Assembly (NCBI GenBank): GCA_028571685.1
Contig: CM053162.1
Coordinates: 70,482,351 to 70,546,350 of the forward strand
Source: Heterohyrax brucei
Lineage: Eukaryota; Chordata; Mammalia; Hyracoidea; Procaviidae
Length of the DNA: 64,000 nt
Direction: 5' to 3'
Part shown: piece after piece, positions 1 through 12,164 of the stretch
Position numbering within the stretch: position 1 is the first letter of the stretch
How the letters are laid out: each line of letters starts with the position of its first letter
The notes under the pieces: model-generated
What the model saw: the letters and a program-made list of their open reading frames with translations, nothing else
The model's database searches: none
What the model was told of the DNA's origin: nothing
Program-made: the position numbers and the translations under genes

Positions 1-761
1 TCCAGCTTTCCAAGTCTTGCAAAGGTGCTGGCAAACTGTCTCCAACAATATGGATGGAGACGAGAGAATGCCTTGGATTGCTGAGGCTCTCTGAAGTTTC
101 TGCAGATTTCATTGCTATATTTTATTCCTTTGAAGAAGCAAAGATGCTTGTAGCAAGAGGGCTAGGAATAGCAGGGTGAACTTAACCCAGTAAAGGCAAT
201 TTTCTAAATGACTCCATGCCCTGGAGGTAATTTTGATCCAGATAGCATGATCCATGCTTATTATTTATAGCTAATTTTTTAAATCTTGTGTTGCAATGGC
301 AACCTTGTCGATTTAAACTGACACCTCAGGGATTAAAATCCTATTTTGTAGTGTATTTCCCCACCTGATTCATGAAAATGAATAGAATTATTCTATTAAG
401 AGAGAAGTGTCAGTGAATTATAAAATGTCCATCACCTCAAAGGATGAAGGGTTTTATTTTAAATAGTTTATTAAAAATATATATTAATGTGTATATTTCA
501 AAATGCTCCCCTTTTGGAGAAGGACAGTTTGGGCTGTAATTCCAGATAAAGATGATTTTAAATGTTATGTATAAAAACACAAATAACTTTGAATTTCCAA
601 GACAGCAATAGGAATTGGAAAAAGTAAAAAATAAAGTCTAAATCATGGTGGAATAAAAAGATAAGTGTTACATAAGATCTTTATTACATGTCTGTTTCTG
701 TGAGGTTTTTTTCCTAACTCAAATAACAGCCCCTTTAGGTAGGTGATTGTGGTCTTCTGCA
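1..761. other. single-copy intergenic DNA, no gene seen
   Basis: AT-rich sequence with stop codons in every frame and no long open frame. No repeat family was recognised. Nothing here supports an exon, promoter or RNA gene. Confidence 0.6.
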
Positions 762-936
762 GAAACCCTGGTGGCGTAGTGGTTAAAAGGTATGGCTGCT
801 AACAGAAAGAATGACAGTTCAAATCCACCAGGCACTCTTTGGAAATACCATGGGGCAATTCTACTCTCTTCTATAGGATCTCCATGAGTCAGAATCAACT
901 CATGGAGTAGGGTTTTTTTTTTTTTTTTTTTTTTTT
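762..936 (+). repeat. AfroSINE (tRNA-derived SINE), full length
   Basis: The tRNA-like head (aaccctggtggcgtagtgg) is followed by a box-B-like stretch (acagttcaaatccacc) and the shared 'tgagtcagaatcaactca' 3-prime block. It ends in an uninterrupted run of 24 T (913-936), so the tail here is T-rich rather than A-rich. This is a non-autonomous retroposon with no protein. It is the first of more than forty copies in the window. Confidence 0.93.
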
Positions 937-1595
937 ATCAGGCCCTTTAAGGACAAGAGTGGAGAAAAGTAGCCCATGTGACTGGGCCTTTCCATTCTCT
1001 ATATGTTGTATGTTGTGGTGGCAGTATAGTTGTATGGTTAACAGGCAGATGAAAGAATGGAAGACTTACCTAAGGCTAGAAATAAGAGGGTGGCTCATTT
1101 ATGGAATTAGAAAGTTGGCAGGGAAGGAGAAGTGACAAGGCTGGGCCACATTTAGAAATGGTTAGCAAGGAGGACGTGACATCATGCAGACTCATAAACA
1201 GACATAATCAGATCTGTCTACTGGCTCTCCCCTTCCCATAGAGTAAGTTCCTGTTCAGCCTGCTTGGATGCTAGAACCTCCCCTTGTCCATTGACTGCAT
1301 GACCATGCCTACAAGGATGCTGAGGAGCCTGTCTCTCTGGTGGGGTCTCTATTGCTTTAGTAACCCACCACTGTTACATAGGTTAGATGATTGTCTTAAA
1401 AACTGAACAGTCACAAATTTGTTTGCCAACAAGGCAGTAAAATTTGTTGAAACTATCTGTGCAGGCTTCATTTTGGGTGGCCTCATTGGCTAGTATGAAG
1501 TACCAAAAATCTTGTTAAGTCAGGGTCTCTGAGCCCTTGTGTTTTTAGCCCACAACTGTGGGCACTGTCCTGTTATCCTAGGCTTTCAGTTAACA
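937..1595. other. intergenic DNA, no gene seen
   Basis: No open frame of note and no repeat identified with confidence. Part may be the flank of the LTR that follows. Confidence 0.5.
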
Positions 1596-2216
1596 TGTAA
1601 TGGCTAAGACTGCGTGTCAGCTGGGCTAAGCCACGATTCTCAGCATTTTGGCAGTTGTGTAATGTGGTCACCACCATGATGAAATGGGCTGTGGTACCCC
1701 TGGGGGCAAGGCCTGTGCAGCCTCAGCCTTCATCTTGTCGCTTTCTGCAGCTTGCTTATGCCTGCTCACCTTGTTAAGGTTTTTGAGTCCTGGATCCAGT
1801 AGCTGCAGCTCTCTTGTCTTCTGATGTGCTGTTCTTGAGACAGGAGGTAGCAACCGGCCTGGCAGTCTTGGGAATTCTTGATCTGCACAGCCTGCAAGTA
1901 AGAGTCCTGTCCCTTGACCTGCTGATCCTGGGCTTGCAAGCCCCTGCAGCTGCTTGAATCAGGAGAAACCTTGTCATCTTGCCCATCACCTTGGGATTCA
2001 CTGACCTCCACAGACTGCGAGCGGGAACACTACTCTTCAACCTGCTGATGGCCCACAGTTTACCAACTTCTGTGGCTGTATGATGCTTATATACCAATCC
2101 AGGACTTGGGACATTTCAGCATCTACCATTGCATGAGCTGTTTCCTTCATATAAATCTCTGTATATTTAAATATGGTTTACTGGTTTTGCTTCCCTAGAG
2201 AACCCAGCCTTAGACA
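1596..2216 (+). mobile_element. solo LTR, ERVL-type (MLT2-like)
   Basis: It begins TGTAATGGCTAAGACTG and ends CTTAGACA, the TG...CA ends of an LTR. The right end (ataaatctctgtatat then 'tccctagagaaccc') closely matches the end of the element at 27944-28442, so the two belong to the same or sister families. No internal retroviral sequence adjoins it, so it is a solo LTR. Short minus-strand open frames inside it are chance. Confidence 0.7.
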
Positions 2217-2224
2217 GTCTGCTG

Positions 2225-2933
2225 AGGAGGCCCGGTAGGGCAGAGGTTAAGAGGTTAGATGTTAAGCCACCCAGCAGAACAAGATGTCATCCTGCACAAG
2301 CTCATCACCTGGCTGGGACCAGGCTACTGGCAGAAAGAGAGGCCAAAAGTGCAAAGATGGCTAGAGTCCACAGCCTCTGTTGCGGTGCCCCAGCCTCAGG
2401 TGACACTGCAAAACACTGCCTCTCTGCTGGAGAAGCACTCTCCCCCCAGCAGGTGCCGCCTCCTGACCTAAGAATGAAATCCAGCTGAGGCATCTCTCAC
2501 AAGCTCGCCACCACATCTGTATGGCTACCAACATGGCGGAGGTAGAAAGATAGGCCAAAGGAGCTAAAATGCACAGAGTCCAAAGCCAGGCTCTCAGAAC
2601 ATGGCAATTGCACTTATTGATCCCACCAGCAGTGCATCCAAGACCAGTAGCTAGTCAAGTCCCAGCTCCGCCTGCCAGCCAAGACAAAAATACACATACA
2701 TCAAAACAGTGAGTTGCCTTCAGTCAGTGCAAGCCCACACTCGCCAAGAGTGGGGTCAGCGAAACAGAGGTGGTTTTGTGTTCAGTGGCATGAAGTCCAA
2801 AGTAACAGCCCTATGCCACGTCCTAGGGTTCACTAGGTATCTAGAAGGCTCCATTTAATTATCATTTCAGGTTTTGGTTTCCAGAGGGATTTAGGGAGAA
2901 GTGTGTTTAGTCCACCATCTTGACTCTGCCCCC
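2225..2933 (-). mobile_element. L1 LINE 5-prime end (5-prime UTR)
   Basis: Read on the minus strand it starts GGGGGCAGAGTCAAGATGG, the typical beginning of a mammalian L1, where a CAAGATGG motif acts as a YY1-type initiator site. The same start recurs at the right end of the L1 at 30853-33515. Only the 5-prime UTR part is recognisable. The left boundary is uncertain and no ORF1 is visible. Confidence 0.6.
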
Positions 2934-3092
2934 TCTTTTGCTGTTTTTTTTTAAGCTGGACCCATAAAGCTTTCTTTTCACTCTTCTCCACCAGTCTGCT
3001 GGCTGGAACAAGATGATCCAGAACCCTGAGGGGGTGATAGGGTCACAAAATGGGAGGATCCTAGGTATCTGAGTGAACAAACAAAAGGTTAC

Positions 3093-3705
3093 TGTTATGG
3101 TTGAATTCTGTACTCCCCAAATATGTGTTAGAATTGTAACACTTGAACCTGTGGTTGTAATCCTGTTCAGAAATAAGGTTGTCTATATTGTGTTAATGAG
3201 GTGATACCTAAATAGAGTACATTCTAAACTGAATCACTTTTGAGTTATTAAAAAGAAAAATGAGACGCAAATCAAGAAAACAAAACTTGTTGCTGTTGAG
3301 TCAATTTCTATTCATAAGGACCCTGTAGGATAGAGCAGAACTGCTCTATGGGAGTTTCCAAGGCTGTCTCCTTTATGGAAGTGGATGACCACGTCTTTGT
3401 CCCATGGAGCAACTAGGGGATTCAAATGACCTATCTTTTGGTTAGCAGCTGAGTACTTAACCACCGTGCCACCTGGACTCCTCAGATCAAACACAGGAGT
3501 GCACAAATGGAGAAGACAGTCACCGTGTGGGCGTCATCCATGAGCCATGGAATCACGGGTCAGTGGGCCCTGCAAGGAAGACGTTGACAAGGACTACATC
3601 TGATTTGGACCTTCAGGCTCCAGAACTGTGAGGAAACAAATTCCTGGTCTTTAAAGTCACTCATCTGTGGTATTTCTGTTATAACACCACCAAGGAACTA
3701 AGACA
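3093..3705 (+). mobile_element. solo LTR, MaLR/ERVL-type, interrupted by a SINE
   Basis: It starts TGTTATGGTTGAATTCTGTA and ends 'ggaactaagaca'. Near the end is the characteristic 'ccagaactgtgagg' followed by 'gtggtatttctgttataac'. An AfroSINE (3281-3485) lies inside, so the LTR is older than that SINE copy. It is related to the LTRs at 16570, 19213, 40504 and 51661. Confidence 0.75.
3281..3485 (-). repeat. AfroSINE, long variant, inside an LTR
   Basis: On the plus strand it reads the reverse of the family: ctgttgagtcaatttct, then a 'ggatagagcagaactgctc' body and 'ttggttagcagctgag' near the head end. It includes the extra middle segment seen in the longer AfroSINE copies. It splits the LTR at 3093-3705. 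Confidence 0.88.
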
Positions 3706-5084
3706 TTAATCACTGACCAGGAAAAGCCACACTGCACTTTGTGTGAGGGGAGAGAAATGCATAAGCTGCATCCTGGCACCTAGGGCTGGAAGAGCTGTTG
3801 AAGTCTGGCTTCACTAGAAAATATAGTGAGTTCAGATAGGCAAGTTGAGTAGAAAGTAGGTTGGAGGAAAACTCAGAGTGTAGGAGCTATAGCTGCTCAC
3901 AGAGCTGTGGTGTTAGAAAGTACTCAGAGAAGGCACCCCATGAGGAGCTCAGCTGCAGGCTCAGTCAGGAATGGGAGAATTGCCGAGTGAAAAGTAGCTA
4001 AAGGAGAAAGGGAGGCAGAGGATGGAAGGCTTGGAGTTGGAGGCGTGACTGCATTAGCTAGCCTCAGGTTCTGAATGGCCTCTGCCAGATGTCATCCTGT
4101 AAACAGATGACACCCTGTTGGCAGAAGACAGGAAGAGATGTCTTCAAAGTATATGAGTGTGCTTTAATAGCTGCCATGTAAACCCTGTGACTTCCTTTGC
4201 AATCAGAATATTTATCTCCACTTGCCTCTTAAGTTTAGATGGATTTTTCTCCCTCAAACTAATAATCCATCTGCTCAATTATAATTTGCTCATGATGGTA
4301 TCCTTGGTAACCAGTTGTCATAGATATAGACAGTGCTTAGAGTTCAAAATTCTGCTTATTTCAGAAACCATTCACTGAGCAAACCAGTATCTCTTAGACA
4401 ACCTTCTCACATGGTGCTCTGTAGATCATCAATTACCATCCCTTGGAACTAGGGGTCCATAGAACAGTTTGGAAAGAACCTCTTTCAATCATTTAGGCTT
4501 AATGCATAATGCTGATTAAAATTCAAATCTGGAATGAGTGCTGATTGCATTCTAGTCTTGGAAGAGGTGTCAGTACATGGAATTCCTAAGGTTATGTCAG
4601 AAATTGGGATCCAGACTGGAATGGACTCTAAAATTGTAGATTATTTCTAAAATGTGAATACAAAAACATGAAAATTGAAAGCTACTTTTGACGGTTCTCC
4701 CCAATCCACTGAGTAGATTTTTGACCATTATGCATCAGCTTGCATGCGGGTATAATGGCCCAGAATACTCCTCTTTCCAACATGTCAGCTGCCCACCATC
4801 ACCAGTGCATTCTGGGTGATGGGTATCAGAAGGTAAGGACCTCTCTAGGGACCAGGAAGGCAACAGGTGTTACTGAAGACCTCTTCTATGATGAGGATGC
4901 TCAACTCTGCCCCTTTGCCAAACTCTCAGAGTACGAAGGATGCTGGGAACACTGATGCTCCCTGGTTGGGAGGGAAACAGAGCCCACAGTTGAACCTCAA
5001 CAAGTTGTAAGTGGAGAGGCAGGCCATTTATTAATTGACTTTGACTGCTCTTCTGTACCCAGTGTTTAAAGGGCAGGCAGTTCC
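3706..5084. other. intergenic DNA, no gene seen
   Basis: Mostly apparently single-copy sequence. A 71-codon open frame at 4740-4955 resembles nothing I recognise and has no promoter or splice context. The stretch around 4140-4380 is AT-rich and free of recognised repeats. Confidence 0.5.
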
Positions 5085-5215
5085 TTCCTTGTCTATATTC
5101 CCTACTAGACTGTGTTCAATGTAGTTGATAAATCTGTCTCACTCAGTACACTGAGCACAATGTTCAAACCTTAGTATGTGCTCAGGAAACACGTACTGCG
5201 TGAATGATTGTTCAG
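5085..5215 (+). mobile_element. L2 LINE 3-prime end fragment
   Basis: The pattern 'ctagactgtgttcaatg', 'ctcagtacactgagcacaa', then 'gtatgtgctcaggaaac' and 'gcgtgaatgattg' is the decayed 3-prime end of L2, whose consensus runs to 'gcacatagtaggtgctcaa'. It is heavily diverged and non-functional. Confidence 0.55.
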
Positions 5216-5271
5216 TTTAAGAATGCTAAACTGTTCCACAATTCACATGCAATTTTAGAGTCACTGTTGCT

Positions 5272-5442
5272 GGGAAGCCTGGTGGTGTAGTGGTTAAAAG
5301 CTATGACTGCTAACGAAAAGGTCAGCAGTTCAAGTCCAACAGGTACTCTTTGGAATCCTTATGGAGCAGTTCCACTCTGTCCTATAGGGTCACAATGAGC
5401 TGGAATCACCTGGACGGCAACAGATTTGTTTGTTTGGTTTTT
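5272..5442 (+). repeat. AfroSINE, full length
   Basis: Complete head (gggaagcctggtggtgtag), box B region and the 3-prime block ending 'cggcaacagatttgtttg'. An RTE 3-prime end lies 45 bp downstream in the same orientation. Confidence 0.92.
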
Positions 5443-5485
5443 TCTATAGAAAGTGGTAGTATTAATTGTACTGTTTTGAGTTTCG

Positions 5486-5836
5486 AATTATGGTGTTGGC
5501 AAAAAATATTGAATATACTACAGAACTCCAGAAGAACAAACAAAGAAGGGCAGCCAGAAGGCCCCTTAGGAGTGAGGATGGTGAGACTTCATGTACTTTG
5601 GACATGTGGTCGTGAAGGACCAGTCCCTGGAGAAGGAAGGACATCATGCTTGGTAAAATAGAGGGTCAGCGAAAAAGAGGAAGACCTGAAACAAGAGGAT
5701 TGATACAGCGGCTGCAAAAACGGGCACAGACATAGCGATGACATTGTGAGGATGTCACCGGACCAGGCCGTGTTTCCTTCTGTTGTGTATAGGGTTTCTA
5801 ATTTGGAACTGACTCAACAACACCTAATAACAGCAA
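5486..5836 (+). mobile_element. RTE-type LINE, 3-prime end
   Basis: The decayed C-terminus of the RTE reverse transcriptase ORF (a basic stretch translating as QRKRGRPETRG) is followed by the tail 'ggaactgactcaacaacacc' and a short AACAGCAA end. The same arrangement occurs at 17857-18240 and 34690-35172. It is a 5-prime truncated, non-coding copy. Its last about 40 bp are homologous to the AfroSINE end. Confidence 0.8.
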
Positions 5837-5838
5837 CG

Positions 5839-6350
5839 TTTTGTTTATCCATCATCTCTAGGTGGACATTTGGCTTGTTTCCACCCTTCAGCTATTGTGA
5901 CTAGAACGACAGTGAACTTTGGTATACATAATGTCTATTTGTGTCACCACTTTCAAATTCTACCCAAGAGTGGAATTGTTGGGTCTTATTTTCAGCCACT
6001 GACAAAACGGTTGGCGGTTTGAATTTACCTGCCACTCCGTGGAAACCCTATGGGTGCTAGCTCTGTCCTATGGGGTCGCTGTAAGTCCGAAGTAACTCAG
6101 AGGCAGTGGGTTTGAGTTTGGGGGTTGGGTATAGCGGCTTCATATTTCACCTGGGAGGAACCACCGGACCATTATCCAGAGGAGCAGCGCCAGCGTGTAC
6201 TCGTAGCTGCATTGGGTGAGTGTTTGGGTTTCTCCACATCTTTGCCAACATTTGTTATTTTCTATTTTTTTGTTTTTAGCCATATTAGTGAGAGTGAATC
6301 TGTATCTCCGTGTGGTTTTCATTTGCATTCCCCACTGCTTCTTTAAAACC
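5839..6350 (-). mobile_element. old L1 ORF2 remnant, split by an AfroSINE
   Basis: The plus strand shows the antisense L1 ORF2 C-terminal signature (tttatccatcatctctagg, then 'aagagtggaattgttggg'). It resumes after a SINE with 'ctccacatctttgccaac' and 'atttgcattcc'. The minus-strand frame 6352-6140 reads a peptide containing CWQRCGETQTLTQ, matching the cysteine-rich ORF2 C-terminus. It is broken by frameshifts. Confidence 0.75.
6008..6128 (+). repeat. AfroSINE, head-truncated
   Basis: Only the box B part onward is present (ggcggtttgaatttacc, then 'ctatggggtcgctgtaag'). It sits within the old L1 at 5839-6350. Confidence 0.8.
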
Positions 6351-6559
6351 ATTCTCCATCCTCATATAAAAGCTTCATCTTCTCTAAGTTGGATGCTATC
6401 TGGATACGCTTTTATCAGGAAGACACCTCAGGCTGGAGGAATCCAACTCTTCATCATTTTGCCTCAACTTAGAAGTCAATTGATTTAAAAAAAAATTATG
6501 CAAGTATGCATCCTGATGCTTCAACAAAACACTGCTTGCCAATGCTGCCCCACAATCCT

Positions 6560-9500
6560 TTTTTCTTTTTTAAAAAAAAATTATGATAAGTGAAAATACA
6601 TAATCCAAATCAATTTTGCATGTTTGCCTATCTGCAACTCCATTTGCTCTCCTCAACCTGTGACAGTACATTCCTCCTTTTCACTCTTTATGTCTAGTAT
6701 TCTCTTAACTAACATCTGTCTCCTCCCCTCCACCCTCTCCTCTCCCATCTAGAAAGAAACCAGTAGGACAGCCTCCTGCAAATGTACAAAATGTACAAAC
6801 GTAAATGTATAAAACCATAAAGTGCACACACCACACGCTCACACTGTGTCCCCGAGTCCAGTCCATTCTTGACTGAAAAGCTAACCTTACCACTGGTTTC
6901 AGGTCTGGAGCAGCAGCAAGTCTAGGGCCCTTGTCCCCAGGGAACCCTCCAGGCTGTCAGACCACCAATTCTGATCTTTTCGTAGAGTTCTTGGTCTGCT
7001 TACCTCTTTTTCTCATGCTACATCAGGGACTCTACATTGTGACCCCCATCACAGTTGCCTTTGGTGGTGGCTGGCCACCATTTGACTCTTCTGGTCTCGT
7101 GCCGATGCAGTCTGCCTTTCATTCTGTGTTCTGGCCTCATTTTTCCTTGTCTCTTTGATATTCTCAGTTGTTGTCTGTTCCAGATGGGTTGTGACAATTT
7201 GGTGTTCCTCAGATGGCAGCTTGCTAACATTTAAGACCCCAACTCCACTCACCAATGTAGGGTGCAGAAGACTCTCTTAGTGAAAGACTGGTTATGCCAA
7301 TTGACCTTGATGTCTCTTGAAAACATGGTTCCCAGACTCCTGTCCCTGCGACTCTATCCTTTTGAAATATTGGGTTGGGTTTAGAAAACCTTTCAGTGTA
7401 TGCTATAGCCCAGATGCACTGATGTGTCGTCTACTATGTGCTGTTACCCTCTTCACCTAACCAAATTTCTATCAACTATCTAATCTGTGAATCTCTCTCG
7501 CTCCCTCCCCAACCCTTGTAGCCATCAAAGTGTCTTTTCTTCTGTGCATAAGTCCATTTTTAAGTCCTCATAGCAGAAGTCTCACAAAATACTTGTCTTT
7601 TTGCAGCTGACTGATTTCACTCAGCATAATGTCTGCTATATGAGATGCTTCCTAAAACTATCATTATTCTTTATCACTGCATAATGTTCCATTGAGTATA
7701 TATACCGTAGTTTGTTTATCCATTCATCTGTGGATGGGCACCTAGGTTAACTCCATTGTTTTGCTATTGTGGACAGTGCTGCAATAAACATTTGTGTGCA
7801 TGTATCTGTTCATGTGACTACCTTTATTTCTGTGGAATATATTCCAAGCAGTGGGATTATGGGGTCATATGGCATTTCTATTTCTAGCTTTTTAATAAAG
7901 TGCCAAATTGCCTTCCAAAGAAGTTTTACCATTTTGCATTCCCACCAGCAGTGTAAGAGGATTCTGATTTCTCCACGTCCTCTCCAACATTTGTTGTTTT
8001 GTGTTATTTGGATTATTGCCACCCTCACTGGGGTAAGATGTTATCTGATGGTAGTTTTGACTTAGATTTCTCTAACAGCCAATGATTGTGAGCATTTCCT
8101 CACATTTTTTGGCTGCCGGGATGTCTTCTTTTGTGAAGTGTCTGTGAATCTCCTTTGCCCATTGTTTAATTGCATTGTTTGCTTTTCCTTGTTGATACTT
8201 TGCAGTACCTTGTAGATTATGGAAGTAGGATGTCCAGTAGTTGCCAAATACTTTTCCCCTTCTGTCTTCATAAAGTCTTTGGGTAAGCGTAAATGTTTGG
8301 TTTTTAGTAGTTCCCATTTATCTGTTGTCTCTTCTGTTGTTTGTGCACTGTTGGTCAGATTGTATAGTTTGTCTAAGCCATGTATTAGAACACCCATTGT
8401 TTTCCCTACTTTTTTCTTGCATGATCTTTATCATTTCAGGTTTGATATTTAGGTCTTTGATCTATTTTGAGTTAGTTTTTGTGTAAGGTGTGAGAAATGG
8501 GTCTTGTTTCAGTTTGTGGCAGAAGGATATCCAATTTTGCCAACACCATTTGTTAAAGAAACTGTTTTACTCTAGTTTACAACCACCGGGCCTTTGTCAA
8601 ACATCAACTGTTCATAGGAGGATGGCAATATTTCTGGATCCTCTCTTCTGTTCCACTGGTCTATGTGTGTGTTTTGACTACCATGGCAGTGTAGTAGGTT
8701 CTAAGGTCTGGCAGTGTGAAGACTCCCACAGCATTCCTCTTTTTCAGTAGAGCTTTACGTATCTAGGGTTTCTTCCCTTTCCGAAGATGGTGATTTGTTT
8801 CTCCATTTCATTGAAAAATGACACTGGAATTTGTATTCGGATGGCACTGTATGTGTAGCTCACTTTGGGAAAAAAAAAAAAGATATTTTCACAGTGTTAA
8901 ATCTTCCTATCCATGAGCAAGGTAGGTTTCTCCACTTATGTATGTCTCCTTTGGTTTCTTGAAACAAGGTTTTGTAATTTTCTCTGTGTAGGTCTCTTAC
9001 TTCTTTGGTTAGATTTATTCCTAGGTATTTTATCTTCTTGGGGGTTATTGTAAATGGTATTGATTTGGTGATTTGCTTTTTGATGATCTCCTTTTTCATG
9101 TAAAGGAATCCTACTGATTTATTTATGTTTATCTTACATCCTGATACTTTGCTGAACTCTTCTATTAGTTCCAGTGATTTATTTATGGATTCTTTAGGGT
9201 TCTCTGTATATACAATCACATCATCTGCAAATAGGGAGATTTTTACTCCTTCTTTACTGACGTGGATGCCCTTTATTTCTTTGTCTTGTCTGATTGCTCT
9301 GGCCAGGACCTCTAGCACAATACTGAATAGCAGTGGTGACAGTGGGCATCCTTGTCTAGTTCCTGTTTTCAGGGGAAATTCTTTTAGTCTTTCTCCATTC
9401 AGGATGATGTTGGCAGCTGGCTTTGCATAGATGCCCCATATTGCATAGAGGAATTTCTCTTCTGTTCCTCTTTTACTGGGAGTTTTTTTTAATGTGTGTC

Positions 9501-9613
9501 AGTAGTAGATTTTGTCAAATGCCTTTTCTGCATCAGTTGACAAAATCAGGTGATTCTTATCCTTTGTGTTATTTATGTGGTTGATCACATTAGTTGTCTT
9601 TCTGACACAATCT
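6560..9613 (-). mobile_element. L1 LINE, 5-prime truncated
   Basis: The left edge is a T-rich run (6559-6571), the poly(A) tail read in reverse. Next come a long 3-prime UTR and an ORF2 remnant whose reverse transcriptase part is still open for about 190 codons. 3-prime UTR blocks (ccatctagaaagaaaccagt, 'cccagactcctgtccctg') are shared with the L1 at 30853-33515. CACAATC occurs just outside the tail and at the far end (about 6549-6556 and 9606-9612) and may be a short target-site duplication. ORF1 and the 5-prime UTR are missing. Confidence 0.88.
7680..9440 (-). pseudogene. L1 ORF2 (reverse transcriptase) remnant
   Basis: In living L1 elements ORF2p nicks target DNA and reverse-transcribes L1 RNA in the nucleus. 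Here one open frame (about 9440 down to 8860) covers reverse transcriptase motifs: [14 protein letters not shown], then the catalytic box LFADD, whose two aspartates bind metal. A run of 12 A (8870-8881) breaks the frame next. Downstream pieces continue in shifted frames: 8317-8072 (includes AIKQWAKEIHRHF) and 8028-7810 (includes [14 protein letters not shown]). The endonuclease domain is absent. This is one of the best preserved coding relics in the window but cannot make a working protein. Confidence 0.88.
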
Positions 9614-9880
9614 TTTTAACCTACACTGGTTAGCTCTCTAGCTCTTTTTCACTAAGCCTTCATCCACTTATTCAAATATTTTTCAGATTCCCCAGTCCAT
9701 CTTGCTTCACTCCCAGCAGACAAGTTCCTGCTGGACAGCTGAGATGAGGGCCAGTACCTAGCCAGAGGCAGTAGACCTCCAAGGAATCAGCGCTGCCCTG
9801 CTCTGATGGTGGTTCCTCTGCTTCTTGGTGCATAACTGTGAGCAATTGTCTTGCTTCTCTGTGCTTCCGCTTCCTTTGGC

Positions 9881-9990
9881 GTTGTTGTTGTTGTTAGTTG
9901 CAGCAAGTTGGCTATAACTCAGGGTGAACTTAGGCAGAACAGAAGGAAACATTGCCCAGGCTCCCACCATCTTCATGTCCACCAGGATGG
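9881..9990 (-). repeat. RTE-tail SINE or RTE 3-prime fragment
   Basis: The plus strand begins gttgttgttgttgttag, the reverse of the AACAACAACA tail. It then reads 'gcagcaagttggctataac' and 'gaaacattgcccagg', as in RTE-tailed repeats. It abuts the 3-prime end of the next L1. Confidence 0.65.
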
Positions 9991-11028
9991 TTTTTGTCCT
10001 TTTGAATATTTTATTGAGATTGAGGTGAAAGTTTACATAGAAACTTAGTTTTACAATCAATGATTCTTACAAAAATTGTTCTATGATACTGGTTTCAGTC
10101 CCTGCAATGTGTTAACACTCTCCCCCTCTTCTCCCTGGGGTCTTCATTTCCATTCATCAGGTTTTTCTGCCACTCCCTGCCTTCTCATCTTTGGTTTTGG
10201 ACATATGGTGCTCTTTTAATCATACTAGAGAGCACATTCTTCACAGGTATTATAGTTTATGTTATAGCCCAGTCTGTAATTTGGCTTAATTAGTCTCTGG
10301 AAATATCTTCAGATTAAGATTAGAAGGTTGTCTCACAACATTAGTCTTGGGAGTTCCTCCATTCTCTTTCATACCAGTAAGTCTGTTTTTTGTGTTTTTT
10401 CTTTTTTTAAAAAAAAGAAATTGTTCTACATTTTTACCCATTCTAATTGAGACCGTCTATTGTGATCCCAGCCAGAGTGGTCAATATTGTTAGCTGGGCA
10501 CCATCTATTTCTTCTGGTCTCAGGCTGGAGGAGGCTGTAGTTCATGCAGACCAATAGTCCTTTGGATTAATTGCTTCCTTGAGTATTTTGGTCTTCTTTG
10601 TTCTCCTTTGCTCCAGGTGGGAAGAGAACAATAGTTGCTTCTTAGATGGCTGATGGTGAGCTTTTTAGAACTCAGACACTGGTTACCAGACTAGGATATA
10701 GAACATTATATTTATGAACCTTTTTTTGCCCATTGACCTAGATGTCCCCTGAGACTACGGTCCTTATTCCTTCAATTCCAGTAGTTCAATCCTGATGTCT
10801 GAGCAATTTCTAAATCTGTGCCCCCTATGTTCTCCATTATATATCTGAGCATACATGCAGCATTTACAGATACATACATAGAAACACTACAAGCATGTCT
10901 ATAAATGTACACAGGTGTACTTCTGTACAGCGCCCCTCACCTATTTAGCCTATGCATGTACTTACAAATTATTGTGTGTTGTTACTGTTGTTGCAGGATT
11001 CTATGTGTTGCAGTATTTACTGTAGACC

Positions 11029-11192
11029 GAAAAACCAAACTCACTGCCATCAAGTCAATCCTGACTCACAGTGACCCTATAGGACAGAGTAGAATTGCCA
11101 CATAGAGTTTCCAAGGAGCAGCTGGTGGATTAGAACTGCTGACATTTTGGTTAGCAGCTATACCACTTAGCCACTATGCCACCAGCGTTTCC
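11029..11192 (-). repeat. AfroSINE, full length, inside L1
   Basis: Reverse-orientation copy from 'ccaaactcactgccatcaag' to 'ccaccagcgtttcc'. It interrupts the 3-prime UTR of the L1 at 9991-13062 and is therefore younger than it. Confidence 0.92.
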
Positions 11193-12164
11193 AGTATATG
11201 CCATAGTAGCCCTTTATTCCTGCATACTTCTCTCTCGGTGTCTTCTTTTGCCTTGGTCATGTTGTGCCAACTTCTCCCATGTTGTGCACTGCCTCTGTCT
11301 TCATCAGAATTGACACTTGTCTGTGTCTGTCTCGTTAGTGACTCTCTCTTTCCCTTCCATATTTGGTAACAATCAAAGAATGTTTCTTTCTGCACGTAAA
11401 CCTATTCTGATTTTTTATAAAAGTGCTCTCATACAACATTTAGCCTTTTTTTAACTGACTTACTGCACTCAGTATAATGTTCTCCACGTTCATCCATATT
11501 GTGAGATGTTTCCCAGATCCATCACTATTCTTTATCATTGTATACATTCCACTGTGTGTGTTACATTGTGTGTGTTATATTTTTGCTGTTTGGCTAGTGC
11601 TGCAATGACTACAAGTGCGCACTGTGAGTGCACATGTGTCTATTCCTGTTATAACTCTTCTTTCTCTTGGGTATAGTCCCAGGAGTGGGATTGCTGGATC
11701 CTAACGCAATTCTATTTCTAGCTTTTTAAGGAAGCTCCCAACTGTTTCCCGTAGTGGTTGTACCGTTGGACACTCCTACCAGCAGTGCATCAGAGTTGCA
11801 GTCTCCCCGTACCCTCATCAGTGTTCTGGGGTGAAATGGCACCTCTTCATGATTTTGATGTTCATCTCTCTAGTGGATAATGATCTCGAGCAACGCTGCT
11901 TGTGTTTGTTAGCCACCTGAATGCCTTCTCTGGTGACATGTCTGTGCCTGTCCTTTGTCCATTTTTTAATTGGATTGGTTGTCTTTTTTGCTATTGAGGT
12001 GTTGAATTCTTCTGTAAATTTTAGAGATTAGACCCTTGCAGGAGATATCATATTCAAAATTTTTTCCAGCCTATAGGTTCTTTTTTTTACTCTTTTGGTG
12101 AAGTCTTCTAATGAACCTGTTTAATATTTGGGAGATCCCGGTTGTCTTATTTATCTTCTGATGT

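Noticed and set aside
8860-9440. Active L1 reverse transcriptase
   Set aside because: The LFADD box is intact, but the frame breaks at a 12-A run and the endonuclease domain, ORF1 and promoter are missing.
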